Below, piece by piece: positions 6,828 to 11,744 of a DNA stretch of 11,744 bases; position 1 is the first letter of the stretch; each line of letters starts with the position of its first letter. This DNA is from Akkermansia muciniphila (GTDB lineage Bacteria; Verrucomicrobiota; Verrucomicrobiia; Verrucomicrobiales; Akkermansiaceae): NCBI GenBank assembly GCA_945870545.1, contig CAMBTF010000021.1:1-11744 (forward strand). The letters run 5' to 3'. The translations under genes were made by a program, and so were the position numbers. The notes under the pieces were generated by a model. That model searched no databases and was not told where the DNA came from. It saw only the letters and a list, made by a program, of their open reading frames with translations.

Positions 6828-9485
6828 ATGACATGGGTGTTCCGGTTGGCTTATGGGACGGTGACGGGTGAATCCCTGTGGTTGGAGATGGAAACGCGCT
6901 CCGAAGCCGCGGTGGAAAGGCAGACGGTTCCCATGCGGTGGGTGGATGAGGGGCATTGGCAGGTGGAGGTCGTCACGGCGACAAACGGGAATTTCACCTT
7001 GGGCTATTCGTATCTGTATCGGCGCGACAGCGTCATGCTGCGGGAACCGGTGAGGCGGGAATGGGCTTGGCAGGACGGGTTGCCTCTGCCGTCCCGCCTT
7101 CTTTTCCAAGACGACTGGCGCTCGGCGGGAACGGAAGACCGGGTTTATGAGGCGAAGGTTTTCGAGGTCGTGGGCGGCGGCGCGAGGGAGTTGGAGAATT
7201 TTGTTTCCGAGCGGAACAACCACGAGTTTCTTCTCCAGATGGCGCTGTTGCCGGAGGGGCTGGTGCCTTGCGTGATCGGGAGCGCGGAGGCGCTGGGAGC
7301 GTGGGAATACGCCCGCGCGGTGCCGATGGTGGAGGTATCGGAAAACCTGTGGAAAGCCGAGGCGGAGCTGCTGCCGGCGGAGCGGGTGGAATACAAATAC
7401 GGGATGTATCGTAGATTCGATGGCTCTGCCGTGAAACTGGAGGACGGTGCGAACCGCGTTTTAGAGCCGCGCGACGGGACGGATCATGTGGTCGTTTCGG
7501 ATGAGGATTTCCGGCGCGGCGCGGATCTGCGTTTCCGCGGCGCGGGCGTGGCGATCCCGGTTTTTTCCCTCCGCAGCGAAGCGGGCTGCGGGGTCGGCGA
7601 GTTCGCGGATCTCAAGGCGATGGGCGATTGGGCCGTCTCCGTGGGTTTGAAAATGCTTCAGATCCTGCCGATCAACGATACGACCTCCTCGCGCACATGG
7701 ACGGACAGCTATCCGTATTCCGCGATCAGCGTTTTCGCCCTGCATCCGCTTTACCTGCGGCTTGATGCCCTGAGCCATCCGCCGGTGATTGTGGCCGCGC
7801 TTGCCGCTGACAAGAAACGCCTCAACGCGCTCAAAGACGTCGATTACGAGGCAGTGATGGCGGTGAAATGGCGGGTAACGCGGGAAATTTTCGACAAGCA
7901 TCACAGCGCGATCCTCCGCGATCAGGCGTTCCTCGGTTTCCTAGAGCGCAACCGCGACTGGGTGCTCGATTACGCGGTGTTTTCGGTGAAGCGCGACGAG
8001 CACGGCACGGCCGATTTCTCGAAATGGGGCGCGTGGGCGGTTTGCGATCCGCAGAAGGCCGAGTCCCTCGCGATCAGCACCGAGGCGATGTATTTCATCT
8101 GGCTTCAGTACGAGCTCGACCGCCAACTCGCGGACGCGGTGGCGCACCTGCGCTCGGCCGGCGTTGCGCTCAAGGGCGATCTACCCATCGGCGTGGATCG
8201 CGATTCGGTGGACGCGTGGGTTTCGCCGCACCTTTTCAAGATGAACGCGCAGGCCGGCGCGCCGCCCGATTCCTTCGCCGTAAAGGGCCAGAACTGGGGC
8301 TTCCCGACCTACCATTGGGACGAGATGAAAAAGGACGGCTACGCGTGGTGGCGCGCGCGCTTCGCGAAACTGAGCCGCTACTTCGACGCCTACCGCATCG
8401 ATCACATCCTCGGTTTTTTCCGCATCTGGCAGGTGCCGCAGGAGCACATCGAGGGCATCATGGGCTGGTTCGATCCCGCGTTGCCGGTCCGCCTGGAGGA
8501 ATTCGCCGAGCGCGGCATCCACTTCGACCGCGAGCGTTTCTGCACGCCTTACATCCATCGCAGAAACCTGGAGCAAACCTTCGGGGATCTGACCGATGAG
8601 GTGGCGCGGGATTTCCTGATCGACAAGGGCATGAGCTGTTTCGCGCTTAAGGAGGAATTTTCCACCCAAGGCCGGATCGCGGATCACTTCGCGAAGCCCG
8701 GCGGCGGCGATGGGGAGAACCAGAAATGGGTGCGCGCGGCGCTAATGGATCTCGTGGCCGAGGTGCTCTTCCATCAGGTCGGGGAAACGGAATTTCACCC
8801 GCGCATGTCGATGGAGGATACCGCCTCGTTCAAAGCGCTCGACGGGGAAACGCAAGGCCGCCTCCGCGAGCTTTACGTGGATTATTTTTTCCGCCGTCAG
8901 GAGGGATTCTGGGAAGCGCAGGCCATGGAGAAACTCCCGGCGATGCGCAGCGCGAGCGACATGCTGCTTTGCGGCGAGGATCTCGGCATGGTGCCCGCCT
9001 GCGTGCCGGGGGTGATGCGGGCGCTCGGCATCCTTTCGCTGGAGATCCAGCGCTGGCCGAAGGATAGCAAGGCGGAGTTCGGACACCCCGCCGAGATGCC
9101 GTACATGAGCGTGGTAACCACCGGCACCCACGACATGTCCACCCTCCGCGGCTGGTGGCTTGAGGACGACAAGGCGCGCGCCCGCTACGCCTGGGAAATA
9201 CTCGGCAAGGCGTTTCCCGAGGAGGATCTCAATGCGGAAACGGTCGGCCATATCCTCGCCCAGCACCTCCAATCCCCGGCGATGTGGGCCGTTTTTCCTT
9301 TCCAGGATCTCCTCGCCATGGATGGGGAATTACGCAGCGCGGACATCGAGGGCGAGCGCATCAACGTGCCCGGCATTACGCCGTTCTATTGGAGGTGGCG
9401 CATGGAAATCCCCATCGGGAAACTCGCCGGCGCGGAGGTGCTTAACGAAAAACTCCGCGATATGGTGGCGGAGGCGGGGAGGTGA
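6828..9485 (+). CDS. malQ: 4-alpha-glucanotransferase (GH77, DPE2-like, two N-terminal starch-binding domains)
   Basis: Amylomaltase/disproportionating enzyme that moves glucan segments between maltodextrins or glycogen, acting in the cytoplasm (no signal peptide). At 885 residues it is much longer than E. coli MalQ (about 690). The extra N-terminus looks like two CBM20 starch-binding domains: residues 1-105 are divergent, and 132-225 are clearer (CVIGSAEALGAWE, then VEYKYGMY). The GH77 barrel starts near 240. Catalytic residues are visible: nucleophile Asp525 in YRIDHILGFFRIW, acid/base Glu717 in LCGEDLGMVP, and Asp769 in GTHDMSTLRGWW. PVFSLRSEAGCGVGEFADL (244-262), SYPYSAIS and QNWGFPTYHW are also GH77 marks. 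This layout matches plant DPE2 and its bacterial relatives, which favour maltose plus branched glucan. The ATG at 6828 is the first in frame. No other glycogen gene is in view. Confidence 0.94.
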   Translation: MTWVFRLAYGTVTGESLWLEMETRSEAAVERQTVPMRWVDEGHWQVEVVTATNGNFTLGYSYLYRRDSVMLREPVRREWAWQDGLPLPSRLLFQDDWRSAGTEDRVYEAKVFEVVGGGARELENFVSERNNHEFLLQMALLPEGLVPCVIGSAEALGAWEYARAVPMVEVSENLWKAEAELLPAERVEYKYGMYRRFDGSAVKLEDGANRVLEPRDGTDHVVVSDEDFRRGADLRFRGAGVAIPVFSLRSEAGCGVGEFADLKAMGDWAVSVGLKMLQILPINDTTSSRTWTDSYPYSAISVFALHPLYLRLDALSHPPVIVAALAADKKRLNALKDVDYEAVMAVKWRVTREIFDKHHSAILRDQAFLGFLERNRDWVLDYAVFSVKRDEHGTADFSKWGAWAVCDPQKAESLAISTEAMYFIWLQYELDRQLADAVAHLRSAGVALKGDLPIGVDRDSVDAWVSPHLFKMNAQAGAPPDSFAVKGQNWGFPTYHWDEMKKDGYAWWRARFAKLSRYFDAYRIDHILGFFRIWQVPQEHIEGIMGWFDPALPVRLEEFAERGIHFDRERFCTPYIHRRNLEQTFGDLTDEVARDFLIDKGMSCFALKEEFSTQGRIADHFAKPGGGDGENQKWVRAALMDLVAEVLFHQVGETEFHPRMSMEDTASFKALDGETQGRLRELYVDYFFRRQEGFWEAQAMEKLPAMRSASDMLLCGEDLGMVPACVPGVMRALGILSLEIQRWPKDSKAEFGHPAEMPYMSVVTTGTHDMSTLRGWWLEDDKARARYAWEILGKAFPEEDLNAETVGHILAQHLQSPAMWAVFPFQDLLAMDGELRSADIEGERINVPGITPFYWRWRMEIPIGKLAGAEVLNEKLRDMVAEAGR

Positions 9486-9515
9486 ATCGGAGCTGCCTAA
9501 TTTGGAAGAATTTCA

Positions 9516-9625
9516 ACCACAGAGACACAGAGAACACAGAGGTTTGGGGAAATGATGCGAAACACTTTATGATGTTGCTTCAAGAGCTCCGTGTTCTCTG
9601 TGTCTCTGTGGTCAAATTATTTGGA
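9516..9625. repeat. 110-bp inverted-repeat element, copy 1
   Basis: A 26-bp left arm (9516-9541, holding three CACAGAG units 8-9 bp apart) and a 26-bp right arm (9587-9612) are reverse complements apart from one base. They enclose a 45-bp core, and a 13-bp tail CAAATTATTTGGA follows. The copy at 11635-11744 differs at only three positions out of 110. It starts 30 bp past the malQ stop and could fold as a long hairpin, acting as a bidirectional terminator or mRNA-end stabiliser. It has no coding capacity of its own, so it is REP- or MITE-like. No transposase is present in the window. Confidence 0.85.
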
Positions 9626-9661
9626 ACCAATTTTCCACTTCGGAGTTCGGGTTTACCGGAG
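9607..9661. repeat. Second copy of the TGTGGTCAAA ... CCACTTCGGAGTTCGG module
   Basis: TGTGGTCAAA (9607-9616, overlapping the right arm of the inverted-repeat element) is followed after 18 bp by CCACTTCGGAGTTCGG (9635-9650) and GTTTACCGGAG. The same order and spacing, within 1 bp, is found at 2641-2697, where the left neighbour is an ATCCGTG repeat instead. This suggests a shared building block of dispersed repeats. Confidence 0.5.
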
Positions 9662-9736
9662 CCGTTACACAAAGGCGGTCGTCCCGCGCTGCCGTGATTT
9701 GTTGTTGCGGTTCGGGGCGTGATGGGTTTGGTTTCC

Positions 9737-9835
9737 GCCGCTGTCAGGAGCCGTGGAGGTGAGGCAAGCGAACCCCGCCAGGCCTTGATCGGAGCAACGG
9801 TAGTTTGTCCCCATTTGCCGCGGTTTCCTGGCGGC
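9737..9835 (+). ncRNA. ffs: Signal recognition particle RNA (bacterial small SRP / 4.5S type)
   Basis: RNA scaffold of the signal recognition particle; binds Ffh and helps target membrane and secreted proteins to FtsY. The core GCGAACCCCGCCAGG (9768-9782) and GGAGCAACGGTAG (9791-9803) match the conserved domain IV strands as I know them. The flanks form one long hairpin: GCCGC 9737-9741 with 9831-9835, CAGGA 9745-9749 with 9826-9830, CCGTGG 9751-9756 with 9818-9823. A G-U-rich helix runs from 9757-9769 with 9803-9816, then CCG 9775-9777 with CGG 9798-9800. The symmetric/asymmetric internal loops AGG/AGCA and CC/A sit where Ffh binds. The apical loop is odd: CC-TTGATC-GG replaces the usual GGAA tetraloop with its closing pairs. 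Ends are uncertain by about 10 nt, and no clear promoter or T-tract is visible. The protease gene begins 26 nt later on the same strand. Confidence 0.85.
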
Positions 9836-9861
9836 ACTTTCTGCCCTACCAATAACGGCTG

Positions 9862-10494
9862 ATGATCCAATTTTCTCTCTTTAAAATTCCGATCCGCGTG
9901 GAGCTGTGGTTTTGGCTGACCTTGGCCTTCATCGGGGGCGTGACGCGGGTGGATGGCAAGGAGGCTTTCTTCCTTTTGCTCCTGTTTATGATCGCTGGTT
10001 TCATCTCCATCCTCGTGCATGAGCTGGGCCATGCGCTGACGGCGAAGGCTTTTGGGAAAAGGGTGGAGATCGTGTTGCAAGCCTTCGGCGGATACGCGGC
10101 TTACAGCGGCGGCGCGCCGTTGGACAGGACGCGGACTTTCCTCGTCACGGCGGCGGGGCCGGCCTTGCAGATCGTGCTCGGAGTGGTGGTTTATCTTTTC
10201 GCCCAGTCGCTCCCCGGCATGAGCCCGCAGGCGACGTATTTCGTGGAGAGGCTTTATGCCATCAGCTTCATCTGGGCGCTGCTGAACCTTTTGCCCGTGC
10301 TGCCGCTCGATGGCGGGCGCCTTTTACAGACCATACTCGGTCCGAGCCGCATCAAGCTCACGCTGCTGATCTCCATCGCGGTCGCCATCGGGGTGGGCGT
10401 GCTGTATTTCATGATGACGGACGATATCCTGCTGCCGATTTTCATGGGCATGTTCGCTTACCAGGCATTTCAGGCACTGAAAGCGCTGCCTTGA
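9862..10494 (+). CDS. Site-2-protease-family (M50) membrane metalloprotease
   Basis: A 210-residue polytopic membrane protein with the M50 zinc site: HELGH at residues 53-57 within a hydrophobic segment, and the second motif NLLPVLPLDGGR (142-153), in which Asp150 would be the third zinc ligand. Hydrophobic stretches at about 15-27, 35-52, 94-114, 132-146, 163-183 and 188-200 fit a compact six-helix enzyme. It cleaves substrates within the membrane; S2P relatives release membrane-held regulators such as anti-sigma factors, but this short form lacks PDZ or CBS domains and its target is unknown. The ATG at 9862 gives MIQFSLFKIPIRVELWFWL, a start typical of this subfamily. It lies just after the SRP RNA and converges on the TSUP permease gene, with 3 bp between stops. 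Confidence 0.88.
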   Translation: MIQFSLFKIPIRVELWFWLTLAFIGGVTRVDGKEAFFLLLLFMIAGFISILVHELGHALTAKAFGKRVEIVLQAFGGYAAYSGGAPLDRTRTFLVTAAGPALQIVLGVVVYLFAQSLPGMSPQATYFVERLYAISFIWALLNLLPVLPLDGGRLLQTILGPSRIKLTLLISIAVAIGVGVLYFMMTDDILLPIFMGMFAYQAFQALKALP

Positions 10495-10497
10495 ATT

Positions 10498-11235
10498 TCA
10501 CCAAAGCAGCCTCACGGCGGCGGCGGCGGAGAAGGCGACGACCATCCACTCAAAGGCCGCTTGCGGCACGCGCCCGATGAGCAGTCGCCCCAGGACGATG
10601 CCCGCGAACACGCCCGGCAGGAGCTTCGCGTTTTCCCACAGGCTATCCGGCGTGATCAGGGCGAGGCGGGCGTTGAGTGGGATCTTGATCAGGTTCACCA
10701 GCAGGAAAAACCGCGCGCCGATGCCGATCATCTCCATCTTCGGCAGGCGGCGGGCGAGGAAATAGAGCTGGATCACCGGCCCGGCCGCGTTGGCCAGCAT
10801 AGTGGCAAAACCGCCCATCGCGCCCGCCGCCACGCCCAGTCCGCGAGACTCCGCGAGCTTATCAAAGAATACCGGCTTCATTTTCCGGAACGCCTGGATC
10901 AGCACCATCAGCAGCACGCAGCCGCCGATGATACGGCGCGCGATCTGGTCATCGATTTTACCCAGCAGCCACCAACCCAGCCCTAGCCCGACCAGCGTGG
11001 CGGGCAAAAGTTTCCACACGGGCTTCCAGGAGCCGTGTTTCAGGAACGCCGGATACGCCATCAGATCTGCCGCGATCAGCAGCGGCAGCGCGAGGCCGAC
11101 GGATGCCCTCGCGCCATAAACCTCCGCCAGCAGCACCACGGAAACCATCGAGACTCCGCTGAAACCCGCCTTGGATACGCCGATGCAAACCGCCGCCACC
11201 AGCGCGATCATGAACAGCTTCGGGTCATCGGCCAT
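10498..11235 (-). CDS. TSUP (TauE/SafE, DUF81) family permease
   Basis: A 245-residue membrane protein with about seven or eight hydrophobic segments (about 8-20, 28-38, 45-64, 77-92, 102-115, 132-160, 170-186, 205-220, 228-243). It has the two-fold repeat feel of TSUP transporters: a small-residue first segment (IGVSKAGFSGVSMVSVVLL, 18-36) and GGFATMLANAAGPVIQLYF (141-159) in the second half, where the family's NxxGP-like motif sits. TSUP members export or import sulfite, sulfoacetate, sulfolactate or similar anions; the substrate here cannot be told and no sulfur genes are adjacent. The ATG at 11235 gives MADDPKLFMIALV, and no clear ribosome binding site precedes it. It converges with the M50 gene and diverges from the antitoxin-like gene. 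Confidence 0.87.
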   Translation of the reverse strand: MADDPKLFMIALVAAVCIGVSKAGFSGVSMVSVVLLAEVYGARASVGLALPLLIAADLMAYPAFLKHGSWKPVWKLLPATLVGLGLGWWLLGKIDDQIARRIIGGCVLLMVLIQAFRKMKPVFFDKLAESRGLGVAAGAMGGFATMLANAAGPVIQLYFLARRLPKMEMIGIGARFFLLVNLIKIPLNARLALITPDSLWENAKLLPGVFAGIVLGRLLIGRVPQAAFEWMVVAFSAAAAVRLLW

Positions 11236-11328
11236 GTGCGGCGGAGCGTGGGCGTTTCAGGGCGGGGATGAAAGCGGTTTGTGAGACGGGATCGCTCAGC
11301 CTGGACTTGGCAGATACAAGGCTTCACC

Positions 11329-11351
11329 TTACTTTTTGAAGGAAATGGTAA
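11329..11351. promoter_or_regulatory. Weak candidate operator upstream of the AbrB/VapB-like gene
   Basis: TTAC (11329-11332) and GTAA (11348-11351) frame an imperfect inverted repeat with about 7 of 10 positions symmetric per arm, 20-42 bp before the preferred start at 11371. Autoregulation by palindrome binding is known for AbrB/VapB antitoxins; that this is such a site is a guess. Confidence 0.2.
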
Positions 11352-11370
11352 TGTGGCAGAGGTTCAGGTT

Positions 11371-11691
11371 ATGCTCATCAAGGTTACAAGCAAACGGCAG
11401 GTGACGTTTCCGGCGGCGGTGCTAGAAGCGCTGGGTGCGGTGCCCGGCAGCCATCTGGAGATTCAGCCCCGCGCGGACGGCTTTCTTTTAAGAGCGCGCG
11501 GGATTGATCGCTCCAAGCTGGCTCCTCTGCGGGGCATGATCAAGAAGGGCACGAAACCATTCGATATCGAGGCATTCCGCGAACAACGCCATGAACCCGA
11601 AAACCGATATTCAATTTCAAAATCAGCGGTCTTTACCACAGAGACACAGAGAACACAGAGGTTTGGGAAAATGATGCGAAACACTTTATGA
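11371..11691 (+). CDS. AbrB/VapB-type antitoxin-like DNA-binding protein with repeat-derived C-terminus
   Basis: The N-terminal half is a SpoVT/AbrB swapped-hairpin domain: MLIKVTSKRQVTFPAAVLEA, then LGAVPGSHLEIQPRADGFLL (residues 1-40). A linker ending KKGTKPFDIEAFREQRHEP (59-77) resembles the toxin-binding tail of VapB antitoxins. Such proteins repress their own operon and neutralise a PIN-domain VapC RNase. The ATG at 11371 is preferred: AGAGG lies 8 nt upstream and the AbrB strand begins at once; the frame is open back to an ATG at 11281 whose extra 30 residues look unrelated. Residues 89-106 (TTETQRTQRFGKMMRNTL) are translated from the inverted-repeat element, and residues 78-88 match nothing I know, so the native C-terminus seems replaced. 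No VapC is visible: the expected downstream start at 11591 stops after 27 codons. It may be a degenerate or orphan antitoxin. Confidence 0.78.
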   Translation: MLIKVTSKRQVTFPAAVLEALGAVPGSHLEIQPRADGFLLRARGIDRSKLAPLRGMIKKGTKPFDIEAFREQRHEPENRYSISKSAVFTTETQRTQRFGKMMRNTL

Positions 11692-11744
11692 TGTTGCTTC
11701 GAGAGCTCCGTGTTCTCTGTGTCTCTGTGGTCAAATTACTTGGA
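11635..11744. repeat. 110-bp inverted-repeat element, copy 2 (reaches window edge)
   Basis: Left arm 11635-11660, core 11661-11705, right arm 11706-11731, tail 11732-11744. Both arms are identical to copy 1; the core differs at 2 of 45 bases and the tail at 1 of 13. The element lies inside the 3' end of the AbrB/VapB-like reading frame and supplies its stop codon (11689-11691). Sequence to the left of 11635 is unlike the left flank of copy 1, which fixes the left border at ACCAC. The right border is not reached. Confidence 0.85.

Noticed and set aside
7868..8599. A 243-codon frame inside malQ on the same strand
   Set aside because: Arg-rich out-of-frame translation overlapping the catalytic core of malQ; no independent start signal or domain.
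9516..9612. CACAGAG repeats as a CRISPR array
   Set aside because: Units are 7 bp with 1-2 bp between them and are mirrored in a second arm; there is no regular repeat-spacer pattern and no cas gene.
9661..9730. A promoter for the SRP RNA
   Set aside because: I found no convincing pair of -35/-10 hexamers at the right distance from 9737; nothing specific can be supported.
9580..10080. A 166-codon minus-strand frame spanning the repeat, SRP RNA and M50 gene
   Set aside because: It crosses a structured RNA and an intact protease gene, and its C-terminus is repeat sequence; no recognisable domain.
9516..11744. The two 110-bp copies as ends of a composite transposon carrying the SRP RNA, M50 and TSUP genes
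   Set aside because: The enclosed genes are ordinary chromosomal types, there is no transposase, and the copies sit after gene ends as dispersed repeats do.

Overview
The window looks like a core, chromosomal segment of a Gram-negative, GC-rich bacterium, most likely a verrucomicrobium (Verrucomicrobiae, Luteolibacter/Haloferula-like). This is inferred from three things: lpxA (so an LPS outer membrane); protein types common in the Planctomycetes-Verrucomicrobia group (a Tat-exported HXXSHH/DUF1552 protein, an MJ0042-type zinc-ribbon membrane protein, a DPE2-like amylomaltase); and dispersed CACAGAG-rich repeats. No database search was possible, so the taxonomic call is provisional.

Layout. 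Positions 1-5791 are a run of minus-strand genes, listed here in transcription order from right to left: a zinc-ribbon/three-TM/HEAT-like membrane protein (5791-4199), citrate synthase (4082-2952), a small Pro-rich lipoprotein (2942-2688), a DUF1552 protein (2522-1161) and a delta-9-type fatty acid desaturase (1031 to beyond the left edge). Diverging from these, 5986-9485 holds plus-strand lpxA and a large 4-alpha-glucanotransferase (malQ, DPE2 type). The 376-bp gap 9486-9861 carries a 110-bp inverted-repeat element, a second short repeat module, and a bacterial SRP RNA (about 9737-9835) that I recognise from its domain IV core and an almost continuous hairpin. A plus-strand M50 membrane protease (9862-10494) follows. 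It converges on a TSUP (TauE/SafE) permease (11235-10498), which is divergent from an AbrB/VapB-type antitoxin-like gene (11371-11691). The C-terminus of that last gene runs into a second copy of the inverted-repeat element at the right edge.

How the genes fit together. Most are housekeeping or envelope functions: membrane lipid desaturation, TCA entry, lipid A synthesis, glycogen/maltodextrin use, SRP targeting and intramembrane proteolysis. Apart from gltA and its lipoprotein (9 bp apart), nothing indicates one tightly integrated operon.

I did not find a convincing new defence or mobile system. The signals most worth following are the unusual apical loop of the SRP RNA, the pair of near-identical repeat elements (one of which supplies the tail of an antitoxin-like protein whose toxin is not visible), a repeat module shared by two different repeat types, and a cluster of inverted repeats in front of the desaturase gene.
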